Shown: piece by piece, positions 42,130-52,600 of the stretch
How the letters are laid out: every line of letters begins with the position of its first letter
Numbering within the stretch: position 1 is the stretch's first letter
DNA from: Fusarium oxysporum f. sp. lycopersici 4287
Lineage: Eukaryota > Ascomycota > Sordariomycetes > Hypocreales > Nectriaceae
Assembly (NCBI RefSeq): GCF_000149955.1
Contig: NC_030989.1
Location: forward strand, 2,799,839-2,863,838
DNA: 64,000 nt
Reading direction: 5' to 3'
The notes under the pieces: generated by a model
Database searches by the model: none
What the model was told of the DNA's origin: nothing
The model's input: only the letters and a program-made list of their open reading frames with translations
Position numbers and translations under genes: made by a program

Positions 42130-44418
42130 CTAGCGCCATCTATCATACTCAGAAACGACTACGATACGGAACCCATTGCCCCTCCAAAACCCAGTCGGCT
42201 CAAGACTCCCGCGATAAGTGCACGTCGCTTTGGCTTGACCACTCGAAAAGCACCCTCCTCGCAAAACTCTTCGGATTGCATCGTCTGCTTCGAGATCCTC
42301 ACGACCGTCTGGACTTTTCCACGGGTATTCAAACATTGGAGACGCCATGTCGGTTCCCCATAATGTTGTGCACCATTCCCATACTTGGCCTGTCATGTCG
42401 TAGCAGCCAAATGGTGAGCAGGACTGGGGAAATAGACCGACGGCACATTTATTGTTCAGCGCTAGTTCTTCGCAGTTTGATAGACTCGTAGCGAAATTGG
42501 TGCCCCATGGATAGATGTTCTGCCCTGTCTGTGACTCGCGCTGACCTCCTCTTGATGCTCTCTCCCACTGGGGCTCCGAAGGTAGTTGTACGGTTTCGTT
42601 GGGTTTTATTTTACTCGTTTCCCTCCATTTCGGAGTGAGCCATTGACAGTATGCCCTGGCGTCATGCCATGTGAGATCTGTTGCCGGTGTGTTCCGCAAA
42701 AAGGGATCATAGCCATCTTGGCTCAGCCAAGTACGACCTGTCTGCTGCACAAAATCTCCATAGTCTCGGTTCACAACTGGAAACGCGCCAATTTTGAATG
42801 AACCAAGATGAAGTTCATGAGGAGGACTGGAATTCGGATGATTGGACGACCCAAAAAGGCTTGTGCCTTCTGGGATTTCAACCAAGCCTAGCAGATCGCG
42901 TGGATCTCCAAACAAGGAGAGGTAGCGACCGGCTTTGACCCGATGAGATACAGGGAGGGTTCCAAGCATGATCACCTTCAGTAGAAGATCAACGACTTGG
43001 GTGACAAGTGGTATATTCTCTGGGTCTGTGAACTCGCAGGCGACAAGTGCAGCATATTGAGCCTTCTCGCCACTAAGGTCAGACTCATGCCGGTTTAGAA
43101 GTTCACGTATCAACTTCTCCTGCTTTTCTCCCTCTACAAACCGATGCAAAAGACTTCGAACAATGGGCATTGCCGACTTGGCATCTTGGTCAAAAACCTT
43201 CAGTATCTCCTGCAAAGTTGCCGTTTGTAGCTGCGCAGCCACCAAGAGTACTTGAACTGCGGCACACGAGACGAACGGCCATTTTTTAGTCGTCTTTGCC
43301 AGGAGATTGAGCTGACTGTGCCGTTGATCTGTCCATTCCTCCCGCGCACTTTGTAAAAGAACTTGGCGCGTCTCGGGCGATGAAAACCCATGATCTAGCC
43401 AAGCATCCAATGCTGATTCGCTTGTATCCCCAACACGTCCGGCTGCTAGGGACAAGGCAAATATAGCTGGTCTCGAAGCGGCGTTTCCAGAACCAAATGT
43501 TGTGTCCAGACACAACTTTCGAGCGAGCTCATGTCTTTGAATGGCCAGGAGCGGCAGTAGCTCGAGCTTTGAGAAGCCGCTTGGCAGGGTCCAGTCTTGG
43601 CTATCATCGTCTGTCCCCAGGACGAGCAGCCTAACGTGCGGCCTTGGAGTAATAGCGCTGGCTATAGATGCGAGATGCGTCACACCTTCGGGCCCTGCGC
43701 TTTCGATACCATCCAGTATCAAAAGCAGTTCCTTATCTTCGCTTTCTTTTTTTCTGCTATCCCAAGATTCAAGAATCTCCGGCAGCTTTCCATCAACATC
43801 TGCAAGGTCTTGCGTATTGATGATTGTGACGAGCAATGGCAGCGTTCTCATCCCACTCAATATCTCTTTTCGTCTCTCGCCGCCTTCATTCCGAGGAATA
43901 GCGTCCCTGTCCCTCTGGAAGATACCAGTGGCATGACCAAATACCAGGTACTCTGCGAATGTCGTCTTTCCTGAACCACTTTTGCCAGTGAGAAGTAAGA
44001 ACTGATTGTCTCGTACGGCTTCGAACGCAGAGACGTAGACTGCCTCCTCTCTTGTATTGCCACCTTTGTGCTTCCGCAAACCTTTGGCTGCCTTGTCTTC
44101 AACGGTGAGGTTCACAAGTAGTGGGATGTATCCTTCAGATAGGGAAACTCTATCATCTTTGACGGTGGTGAAAAGCGTCTTTTGACCCAACTCCACACCA
44201 TTCCGTTTGAGCGAAGACCAGTCTCCCATGTTCTGAGGCTCTTTCTTCTTGACCTTGGTGCGTGACTTGATATGCTGACTAAAGTTGAAACCTCCAGTTG
44301 TGGCAATTACTGCATGAACTGGATCAAGACGAAAGTTGTAAAAGCGAAATTGAACTGAAATGCGATTTCTGGTATCCACAACGTACGAGCACGTCATTTT
44401 GTACCATATGCATGTCAT
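42130..44418 (-). CDS. NACHT-like NTPase fused to FGE-sulfatase/C-type-lectin-fold domain
   Basis: Single exon, 762 residues from the ATG at 44418 (ATG 44397 is an alternative; the longer frame begins GTG). Residues 1-120 are a basic, unrecognised N-terminal region. A P-loop NTPase follows: Walker A LLLTGKSGSGKTTF at about 145-155, Walker B ELLLILDGIES at about 231. Then come helical repeats, with HRVKAGRYLSLFGDPRD and VEIPEGTSLFGS at about 492-525, the linker that commonly precedes FGE-sulfatase domains in bacterial STAND proteins. Residues 530-755 are the FGE domain: FPVVNRDYGDFVQQTGRTW, DLTWHDARAYCQWL, LPSEPQWERASRG, YPWGTNF, GCYDMTGQVWEWC, VLRGGCFSSG and GFWRGNGFRI. The Cys pair that binds copper in true FGE (C-x4-C after RGGS) is not in place, so it is more likely a ligand-binding module than an enzyme. 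STAND proteins oligomerise on sensing a trigger; an immune role is inference. Confidence 0.82.
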   Translation of the reverse strand: MTCIWYKMTCSYVVDTRNRISVQFRFYNFRLDPVHAVIATTGGFNFSQHIKSRTKVKKKEPQNMGDWSSLKRNGVELGQKTLFTTVKDDRVSLSEGYIPLLVNLTVEDKAAKGLRKHKGGNTREEAVYVSAFEAVRDNQFLLLTGKSGSGKTTFAEYLVFGHATGIFQRDRDAIPRNEGGERRKEILSGMRTLPLLVTIINTQDLADVDGKLPEILESWDSRKKESEDKELLLILDGIESAGPEGVTHLASIASAITPRPHVRLLVLGTDDDSQDWTLPSGFSKLELLPLLAIQRHELARKLCLDTTFGSGNAASRPAIFALSLAAGRVGDTSESALDAWLDHGFSSPETRQVLLQSAREEWTDQRHSQLNLLAKTTKKWPFVSCAAVQVLLVAAQLQTATLQEILKVFDQDAKSAMPIVRSLLHRFVEGEKQEKLIRELLNRHESDLSGEKAQYAALVACEFTDPENIPLVTQVVDLLLKVIMLGTLPVSHRVKAGRYLSLFGDPRDLLGLVEIPEGTSLFGSSNHPNSSPPHELHLGSFKIGAFPVVNRDYGDFVQQTGRTWLSQDGYDPFLRNTPATDLTWHDARAYCQWLTPKWRETSKIKPNETVQLPSEPQWERASRGGQRESQTGQNIYPWGTNFATSLSNCEELALNNKCAVGLFPQSCSPFGCYDMTGQVWEWCTTLWGTDMASPMFEYPWKSPDGREDLEADDAIRRVLRGGCFSSGQAKATCTYRGSLEPTGFWRGNGFRIVVVSEYDRWR

Positions 44419-44784
44419 TGACGGCGCGGGCACTATGGGAGAAGTCGTTTGTTGTTCAACTGTAAGAGGTAGGACCGTCTGTACAAGATAGCGAATAGCG
44501 GTGAATTTTCCAGTCTAACAATGTCACAAAGTCTTCCAGCGGCCATCTGAATTTCGGGACATGGTGAATATAACTGCCCCAATCATTTGTTCCAGTCTCG
44601 TACTTGCCTATATACAAAACCCAGCCCTTCCATTATGGACCAACATGTTTCCTCTTCTATCCGACTCTTGTCGTCTTGACTCTACTACAGAAATTTATAA
44701 CTACGCCGATGTCATTTGACTCATCCTGCTTTCCCCTGCGCCAGAATATCCACCTCTCAAGCTAAGAGGATCTGAGCTCTGAGA
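44419..44784. other. intergenic, no supported gene
   Basis: 366 bp between two minus-strand genes; contains the NACHT-like/FGE promoter and the 3' flank of the permease gene. No structure recognised. Confidence 0.4.
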
Positions 44785-46623
44785 CTACTTCTTTCGGCTA
44801 TAGAGATACCTCATCGCCGTGATACTCAGAATGGCAATTCCACCAAACAATATCAAAATCTGATAGCCGTACTTGTATTTTGGCGCGTCGTATGTCGGAA
44901 ACAGGACCACTGCGGGGAAGTTAGTTCTGTCGTAGCCCTTTCTTATGGCTTTCAAATACTTACATGGTACCCAGAGGACCCAAGCGTACGACACAAGATT
45001 AGCCGTAGCCACCAAAAGCTGCCTCGTGTTGGTATCAGCAGCATTCAACCCGTATGTCCAGCTCTGTTTTATGCATTAGCTATGAGCCTGAAAACAAGAC
45101 AACATAACTTACAATGAGCACAGGAGTACATGCTGAGCCGGCGTAGGAGATGTAGTAAGCGAACATGAGAGCGGACTTGGGAATGTCCCAGACTGAGAGA
45201 AGAATATTGGCCACGATCATCAGAAGCGTCAGGGACGCAATCAGCCAGTAGTACTGCTTGGTTCGGTCCGCTATCATGCCCCAGGCCACCGTTACGACGA
45301 TGGCGAGCGCATTTCCACCAGTTGGTAAGTAGTTGATCTTTTGCACGCTGTATCCCTCTGCCTTCAGCCAGAGGTTGAAGTAACTTGTAGCCGTGTGGCA
45401 GGCAGCGACCATGCTGTGAAGTATGAGCCAGCGGTATAGAAAATATTGGGATTGTTACTTACGTGTATGGGATGACAAACATCCAAATTTTCCAACCCGT
45501 GTAAATTCGCTTAATCTCGACCCAGTTCAGCTTGATCTGCTCTTTGACACCAAACTTGGCAATTCGCTCCTGGCCATACTTGATATGCTAGGAAAATGGT
45601 AAGCTTACTTGTCAGACTTGCCTGGAAGTTTTACTCACTTCTTTTGTCCAGTAAAAGGCTCTCGTGTTATGTGGATGATCAGGCAGTCCAAACAAACCCC
45701 AGATGGCCACAGGAACTGAGATTACTCCGTCCATAATGAACAGCCACCTCCAACCAGCGAGGCCATGGCGTCCATTCATACTGCTGTATAAACCAGCCTG
45801 AAGATATCCGCTAAACATGCTAGCGATAGACTCAACCTCAAGAAGAATGGCCAGACGCTTTGTCAGCTCATTAGGACCATACCAACTGCCGAGCATGGCG
45901 ATGTATCCAGGAAAAGCGCATGATTCGAACAAGCCGATGAAGAAACGCAGAACGTACATCTTTTAGTGTATCAGTCAGTAAGCCTTGAGAAATGGGGAAT
46001 AACATCTTACCACTTTAATACTATGGGTAAAGCCCATGCCAATGACCAACGCCGACCAGCATATCTCACAAGTAGGAATCAAGATGGAAGGGCGAATATG
46101 GCTCAACTGTAGCATTTGGGCCGGGATAGTACCGACCATGATGCCTAGACTAAACCATGTGCCAAGCCAGTTGCGCTCATTGCCGTAAAGATCGAGATCT
46201 TCTTGCATGCCACTGACAAAGGCGTTACCTACAGGGCCGTCAGCCGTGGCCTAGAAATCAAGTTCAGTTACTTTGCTCGAGAACTCACTGTAATTGGTCT
46301 GGTCTAAGTATTTGATGAAGTAGCCAAGCAACACCGTTGGACTAGGCGCGGTTAGCTGAGCCTCCCGCTAATGCAGGATGTGACGCTACTTGCAAGAAGA
46401 TCAGATCTAAACGTCTTACATATGCGCGGTACTTAGGATCCCCGTCGATCGAGTCCCAAAAGAAACCAGCAATGCGTCGCCATTTGGAACTCGACTTTGC
46501 ATCGGGGTCAACACCATGGTCGATGACCTCTGTGTCCAATACAGGATTGGCTTTGGCGTCGAGGCTAGGTTTTGTCGCGACCTCAGCGTCACTGTGACTG
46601 TGGGTCTCAATCGGATGTGCCAT
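44785..46623 (-). CDS. MFS permease, allantoate/pantothenate (Dal5/Liz1-like) type
   Basis: Eight exons (minus): 46623-46394, 46341-46289, 46228-46011, 45959-45639, 45587-45463, 45413-45113, 45063-44964, 44909-44785; 490 residues with about twelve membrane segments. The first intron is GC-AG (GCAAGT donor), needed to join DLIF to the helix starting PTVLLGYFIKYLDQTNYS. Family marks: NAFVSGMQEDLDLYGNE, FFIGLFESCAFPGYIAM, GWRWLFIMDGVISVPVA, FGLPDHPHNTRAFYWTKE, SWTYGLNAADTNTRQL and LVLFPTYDAPKYKYGYQ. Such anion:cation symporters import allantoate, pantothenate or other organic anions. The last intron (54 nt, 44910-44963) is stop-free and a multiple of three, so retention would add 18 residues. 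Divergent from a bacterial-type solute-binding protein gene. Substrate unknown. Confidence 0.9.
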
Positions 46624-47177
46624 TTTTGCTGTACGCTTGGTCTCTGTTTATCATTGTCCAGAGATAATCTCGCAGTTATATAAACATGACTGATGATGAA
46701 CACGAAATTGCCCGATAGGGTGCAACAACTTAGTGAAGAAAAGTCAACTATTTCTATCCAGTACGGATCTAATTCCCCTAGATCGCACCCCCAAAGTAGA
46801 ATTTCACCGAGCACGGGAACAGTATCCTCTGTAATCGCACTATAGATTTAGGCGAAGTGCTGATAGCTTTCTGAGAAGAGCGTGATAAGCTGATGGCGCA
46901 ATAATAGTCTGAGGATTCGACAACAGGCTAGTACCAAAATGCCAACGCGACATAAGAGTACATCGGATCAGTATGGGAAGCTGTCAGAAAAAAAGGTATT
47001 TCTATGAACTTGCTCCTCGATTTCTCCCGACCAATGCCATTACAATCCGCTATGGTGTCATCCAAGACGTGGGGCGGCGTCCACATTTAGAAACCATTGA
47101 ACTGGAGCAGTTGATATTGATAAGAAGACATGACGAGTTGAGCCAGGTATGAATCACAATCACAAAATATAGCCAAA
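46624..47177. promoter_or_regulatory. divergent promoter region, permease and solute-binding protein
   Basis: 554 bp between two start codons. A TTATATAA palindrome about 55 bp upstream of the permease ATG (near 46675-46683) could be its TATA box. Nothing equally clear on the other side. Confidence 0.4.
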
Positions 47178-48722
47178 ATGTCTGATTTTCTCCGCGTCGT
47201 TCTTGAAAACGTCGACTTTCGTCTGCCCACGCAGGTGACCGACGACAACAGTGTCCTCGCTCTCAAAAGCTTAGTCTTGGAACCTTTGATTCGATGGCAG
47301 CCAGATGGCGAGGTATTACCAGGGCTCTTCGACAAATGGGACGTTTCGAACGATCGACGAACTTGGTTCTTTCACATTCGAGATGGAGCCGTCTTTCACG
47401 ATGGGAAACCCTGTGACGCCCCCCTCATTGTCGAATACATCAAGGGTTTTCTTGACTCACACGATTATTTTGGCATGGCTTGGAGCTACAGCCGTTATTT
47501 CACCAATACAACATTCACCGCCGAGGATGCCAAAGTAGTCAAGATCCAGCATCAAGAGCCATTCGCAGATCTTCTCAACGTCCTCAATGACTTTTGGCCG
47601 TCGAGAATTGACGCGAATGGAAAACCAATCCTCGGCACAGGTCCATATCGCGTTGTCGACTTTAGGCGTCAAGACGATATTGGCTCTGCAACACTAGAGC
47701 TGATAGATCCTGCTCAGCATCCAGCTTGGTCACGGAAAATCGTCGCTACGGCGGCTCGCAGTGGTGAAGAGAGGTTGAAGCTTTTGCAAAGCGGACAAGT
47801 GGATGCGGCCTTGAATTTGGAACGCATTGACGATCTGAATCTTCTTGACTTCCAATCTTCGCTACGGTGGGGAAGAGTTTCAAGCACCTTGTCCGTCATC
47901 TACTACCTCAATTGCCCAGAGGGAGTCTTCTCTTCACCGCAGGTGCGCCTCGCTGCCAATCTCGCCATTGATAACCAAGCTCTGGTGACGAAGTCTACTT
48001 GGGCCTTGCTACGCCAGCTGCAACCGTCGTCAGTCCTCACCATCTTGGTTCAGGAGCAAGCTAGTCCCATCCCCTATGACCCCGACGAGCCAAGANNNNN
48101 NNNNNNNNNNNNNNNNNNNNNNNNNNNNNNNNNNNNNNNNNNNNNNNNNNNNNNNNNNNNNNNNNNNNNNNNNNNNNNNNNNNNNNNNNNNNNNNNNNNN
48201 NNNNNNNNNNNNNNNNNNNNNNNNNNNNNNNNNNNNNNNNNNNNNNNNNNNNNNNNNNNNNNNNNNNNNNNNNNNNNNNNNNNNNNNNNNNNNNNNNNNN
48301 NNNNNNNNNNNNNNNNNNNNNNNNNNNNNNNNNNNNNNNNNNNNNNNNNNNNNNNNNNNNNNNNNNNNNNNNNNNNNNNNNNNNNNNNNNNNNNNNNNNN
48401 NNNNNNNNNNNNNNNNNNNNNNNNNNNNNNNNNNNNNNNNNNNNNNNNNNNNNNNNNNNNNNNNNNNNNNNNNNNNNNNNNNNNNNNNNNNNNNNNNNNN
48501 NNNNNGCTGGGGTACTATGATGATGAGTTTCAGAGGTTGTTTGCAAAGGCGAGGATAGCGGCAAAGGGAGATGATAGGAATAAGGCGTATGCGGAGGCTC
48601 TGAAGAGAGTGCATGAAAATCCGCCATGGTTGTATATCGCTCATCCGGATGTCATTTGGGCTACTAAGCCTGGGGTCAAGCTTAGCATTGGTCCATCGGG
48701 GGTACTGGAGCTTGGCAAGTAA
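47178..48722 (+). CDS. bacterial-type family-5 extracellular solute-binding protein (contains gap)
   Basis: One open frame from ATG 47178 to TAA 48722, intron-free in the visible part, but with 410 unknown bases at 48096-48505; the frame is consistent on both sides of the gap at its stated length (about 514 residues). It matches the SBP_bac_5 (DppA/NikA/OppA) family: VLEPLIRWQPDGEVLPGLFD, DRRTWFFHIRDGAVFHDGKP, AEDAKVVKI, GTGPYRVVDF, PQVRLAANLAIDNQALV, PIPYDPDE, and a C-terminal WLYIAHPDVIWATKPGVK. In bacteria these bind oligopeptides or nickel for ABC importers; fungi lack such importers. No secretion signal or lipobox is present, so the protein should be cytosolic. Likely origin by transfer from bacteria; present role unknown, perhaps binding a ligand moved by the divergent permease. 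Confidence 0.85.
   Translation: MSDFLRVVLENVDFRLPTQVTDDNSVLALKSLVLEPLIRWQPDGEVLPGLFDKWDVSNDRRTWFFHIRDGAVFHDGKPCDAPLIVEYIKGFLDSHDYFGMAWSYSRYFTNTTFTAEDAKVVKIQHQEPFADLLNVLNDFWPSRIDANGKPILGTGPYRVVDFRRQDDIGSATLELIDPAQHPAWSRKIVATAARSGEERLKLLQSGQVDAALNLERIDDLNLLDFQSSLRWGRVSSTLSVIYYLNCPEGVFSSPQVRLAANLAIDNQALVTKSTWALLRQLQPSSVLTILVQEQASPIPYDPDEPRXXXXXXXXXXXXXXXXXXXXXXXXXXXXXXXXXXXXXXXXXXXXXXXXXXXXXXXXXXXXXXXXXXXXXXXXXXXXXXXXXXXXXXXXXXXXXXXXXXXXXXXXXXXXXXXXXXXXXXXXXXXXXXXXXXXXXXXXXLGYYDDEFQRLFAKARIAAKGDDRNKAYAEALKRVHENPPWLYIAHPDVIWATKPGVKLSIGPSGVLELGK
48096..48505. other. assembly gap (410 N)
   Basis: Run of unknown bases inside the solute-binding protein gene. Reading frames on both sides agree if the length is correct. 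Confidence 0.99.
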
Positions 48723-49245
48723 GTGCTTATATTAGGCTGGCCATATTTTGCAGCAGCCATTCCGCTGGGGACAAGCGGAAGTGATGAAGGTGTCTTGTAG
48801 TGGTCTGGTGCATTTTTGTAAAAAGGCTATAGACTTAACAAAATAATACAATATGAATAATATGATAGAGGTACTCAACTTTTGTCTCTGATTACCGCTT
48901 GTAACTACCGCTCTTACAACCACTCTGACAACGCACGTACATGGAGTCCGCGGAAAGAACGCCCTCCTATGACAGAAACGGTTACCTTGCCCAGAAATGC
49001 ATTTGTAATCTCCGATTATGAATCTGCCAAAGTGGAGTTCGATCGCGGAGACCTGCGATTTTGATGCACCTTTTGGGTTAATCACATTCTGGGGTGCGAT
49101 ACCCGGCGTCGGGTCGCGTAGCCGACATCAGTCATTTTTTTCAGGCTCAACATCAATTCGTTTTTGGCAACATCAGGTTATATCGTCAAGATTTTCTACA
49201 CTGAGAGCTACACTGTAGCTGTTGATGTAGTAAAGGCAAGTAACG
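48723..49245. other. intergenic, no supported gene
   Basis: About 520 bp between two plus-strand genes; serves as the promoter of the monocarboxylate-type permease. No structure recognised. Confidence 0.4.
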
Positions 49246-50724
49246 ATGTCTTCACCGGAAAAGACTGCCGAAGCGGCGGCTAGTGAGCCACAGACCGCCA
49301 CAACGAATGCGCCCTCTGTCGAGGACAACGAATCAGCGATTGTAGACATTGAGAAGAGTTTCGCAGCTTGGATATGTGTCTTTGGCAGCTTTTTGTTCCT
49401 GATGCCCACATATGGTAAGTACAACGCCACTTCGGCCCTATCACCCGTCGTTGACGTCGCCCAGGCATGATGCAGTCTGTCGGAACGTTCCAATCTTACC
49501 TAGAGCTAAATCAGCTTTCCGATTATTCAGCTGGTGATATTGGCTGGATCCCTGGCATGTATATGTTTGTTTCAATGCTTGTCGCCATTCAAGTCGGTTC
49601 GTTCCTTGACCAGCGCGGTCCTTTTGCTATGAGTATTGTTGGGGGAGGCGGCATCGTCATCATGTTTGTTCTGCTGGCTGAGTGCAGCCAATACTGGCAC
49701 TTCATGCTCTGTTTTGGAATCTTTGGCGGACTATCAACTGCTATTGCTGGAACTATCCCCGTAGCAGTGGTCGCGAAACTCTTTTCTCGAAAACGTGGCT
49801 TCGCTATCGGAATAGCCCTCACCGGCTCATCGACAGGAACAGTGATCTTTCCGATAATGCTTCGATCACTGCTCCCAAAGTTGGGTTGGAGCTGGTCGAT
49901 GAGAGTGCTGGCCTTCGTCATCCTTGGCATCTTCACACTCGGAACAATCTGCTTCATTCCTTACCGTCGACTTGTCAAGCTCGTCAACATGCCGATAGCG
50001 AAGAAAGGCGGCCTCTCTCTTCTCAACTTCTCTGCCTTCCGTTCTGTGGCTTTCACACTGGTCTGTGTTATGTTCTTTGCCACGCAGTTTGTTCTTTATG
50101 GAATTGGTGGCCTGTTGCCGACTTTTGCAATTCAGGCTGGCTTGACAGCCGAAACTGGCTACACTCTGGTTTCAATCATCGGCGGTGCTTCGGCTTTCGG
50201 TCGTGTTATTCCCGGCTTGGTTGGTGATAAGCTAGGCCATTATAATGTTTTGATATTTATGATGGCTTTGACGTTGGTCTTCATGGGGACACTATTTGTC
50301 CCCTTTGGCGACAACAGTGTCGTGTTGTACGTCTTTACAGGCATCTGGGGTTTTTGTTCTGGGGGTTTCTTATCTATAACACCAGGTAAGATTCATTTGA
50401 ATCATTTCCAATGATAAAAACATCACTAACAGTTTTAGTCTGTGTCGGCAAGACATGTGAACCAAAAGATTACGGACGATATTACGGTATGACCCTCAGC
50501 TTCCTCGAGATATCACTTCGCTAATTAGCTCAGGGACCATGAATTTCGTCATTAGCTTCTCTCTACTCATTGCAATCCCAAGTAGCGGCACAATGATAGA
50601 GAAGATGGGAACTCAAGCTCTCAGCGGCTTCCTTATGGGAGTTCTAGCTCTAGGCCTGGGTTGCTTGTTTGCATCACGCGCCGTCCTAGCGGGAAACTGG
50701 TTTGGGATCAAGACCAAAATTTGA
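49246..50724 (+). CDS. MFS monocarboxylate-transporter-like permease
   Basis: Four exons, 49246-49414, 49465-50385, 50433-50486 and 50534-50724 (introns 50, 47 and 47 nt), give 444 residues. A hydrophilic N-terminus (residues 1-38) precedes twelve predicted membrane segments. Family marks of fungal MCT/MCH-type proteins: SFAAWICVFGSFLFLMPTYG, MMQSVGTFQSYLELNQLSDY, DIGWIPGMYMF, LFSRKRGFAIGIALTGSSTG, LGWSWSMRVLAFVILG and ASAFGRVIPGLVGDKLG. Relatives move monocarboxylates, riboflavin or other small acids; substrate unknown. It lies downstream of the solute-binding protein gene on the same strand and converges on the 2EXR pseudogene, 86 bp away. The frame is intact. Confidence 0.9.
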
Positions 50725-50810
50725 AAAGGTTATGGGGATTCATCAGGGAAAAAAGACGGGTTTAGACATTAAAATGGCGTATGAATAGACTATAAGCTTG
50801 AGTTCCAACA

Positions 50811-52196
50811 TCATGACTCTTGACTCACGTCTTCGGTAGTATACGATGGACGAGGACGTCTAACTCTCCCGACATTTGATGTTATTTTCTTTCGCATCGG
50901 TAGTCCTCGTAACCGAGGTTCAAAGGCGATACTATGGTGAGCCTCAACCTCTCTCGACACATTCCGATCCGTCTCCCCTCCATTCAGCCTGAGGAGCACC
51001 AGCTCAGGCCGATGCTTCCTAACATCAAAAGAATCACTCGTATCCTGTGGCTCTGCAGATTCGTTCTCATCGGAGAATGCATCGACAGGAAAAAGCCAAA
51101 ATCCAAAAGCCGGCCTCACAGCCTTGCTGAGATCTTCATCTCGAATTTCTGGGGTTTCCGAAGCTGCAACACTCTCTATTTCTTGTTCATAGGAAGGCCT
51201 CCTACTGTCAGGCTTTGCTGTCCATCTACTTTCTTCCCGCTGCAACCAATCCTCAGCATCCCTGAGCTTACATATGTTGTGACCAGGACGGAAAGCGAGC
51301 AACAGACGGTATCGTTCTTCACATGGTTTTACTCCTATCCTTTCGAGAACTTGAAGCCATGAATCATATAAACGCTTTGGATCGTGGACGTGAAGATGGC
51401 TTAGATAGTTTTCGATAGTACGAGGATCAGGCCCAATACGATCGAAGCTATGTGGTGTAGCATGACTGGGAAATGATCTGTCGAGGAACCTCTTGTGGAT
51501 TGTTGGCCATCCAGTTTCATCGCCAATCATCTGCCGAGTGCATTCCTGGATAGAGACCAACCAAACTTCATTGAGCTCACTGATGATTTCCTTGAAGGTT
51601 CTCACTTTTGCGGATGTAATTTCTGATGGCCCTATTGCGTCAAGACCGGTTGGACGTCCTCCCAGCTGATCGCGGCCGAGGGCAAGGTTTCTGAGTCCGA
51701 TATTACGCGGATCATACTTTGTCTTCAAGTCGCAGACAAAGTCAATTATAGCCTTCGTGTCTTGCTTTATATGGAAAAAATCATATTCAGGATTATAATG
51801 GATCGTTCCGGAAGTCCAAGGGGTGAGGCGATGTTTGGATTCTCCGACCGTCAACCAACAGGGGAGATGAACCCTATGAAACGACAGCGCTACCTGTCTG
51901 GATTCTGCATTGACTCTGAGAAGCTTGCTGAGGAGTTGGCGGCCGTCAACAACCGGATAGTAGGGTGGATCATCCTCCCCGGGTTTTAGCGAAGGAGAGT
52001 GAATGCCCTTCCTAGTACGATTTACACAGAAGCTGGCGTGCGACCTGAGGAAGATTTTGATGATTCTTTGATGTCGTAGAGACTATGTCTATATTGAGAC
52101 TCGTATCTCTGCTGGGAGTGATAAGAACTGCGTGAACGAGGGCAGGCTCACAACGTCAGTCCCAGGGTTGAAAATTTCTAAATGACTCTGAGACAT
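50811..52196 (-). pseudogene. 2EXR-domain protein with two nonsense codons
   Basis: A continuous minus-strand frame from ATG 52196 to TGA 50811 (about 461 codons) is broken only by TAG at 52089-52091 and TAG at 52083-52085. The N-terminus reads SLPSFTQFLSLPAEIRVSI, stop, Thr, stop, SLRHQRIIKIFLR, matching the start of the fungal 2EXR domain (FxxFxxLPxEIRxxIW). It continues with LLRVNAESRQVALSFHRV and a YNPEYDFFHI segment. The first stop sits where a conserved Trp (TGG) is expected and the second where a Gln or His codon would fit; TGG to TAG and CAG to TAG are both transitions of the RIP type. The downstream body (from about 51854, 347 codons) remains open. The family has no known biochemical function. 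Pseudogene status is likely unless an unusual start downstream is used. Confidence 0.7.
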
Positions 52197-52600
52197 TTGT
52201 ATGATACGTGCAAGGTATTACTTCTCGAAAGGAACGACGTATTGGAAGATGTTGGCAGTGGAGTATGTTGAAAAATCGTAAGATTGCTGACAGTCATTCA
52301 TGCTGACGGCCGGACAAGGGCTCCGCGGAAAGACGTTCAGCCGTGGCGCAGCCAAGCACGGATGACACCAGGGTTACGGTTTCGGCAGCTGTTAAGCGTT
52401 GTCTGCCAATCACAATTATGCTCCTGTTCATTGGTCTGGGGTAGCTAGTCCAAAGCATGCACGGAGTCGGCAGGGGCAGGTGACCAGCGTTGAATCGAAG
52501 GTGGCAGATGTAGACATGATGGATCAAGTTGATCAACGGCTTAAAAATCAGAAACTCGATGTATAATCTATCATGACATGGTATAAAACATTTCGCTACG
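52197..52600. other. intergenic, no supported gene
   Basis: 404 bp between two minus-strand genes, with the 2EXR promoter and the 3' flank of the AIM6-like gene. No structure recognised. Confidence 0.4.

Noticed and set aside
42130..44418. Considering the FGE-domain protein a true formylglycine-generating enzyme
   Set aside because: The fused NTPase, the cytosolic character and the loss of the C-x4-C copper site argue against catalysis.
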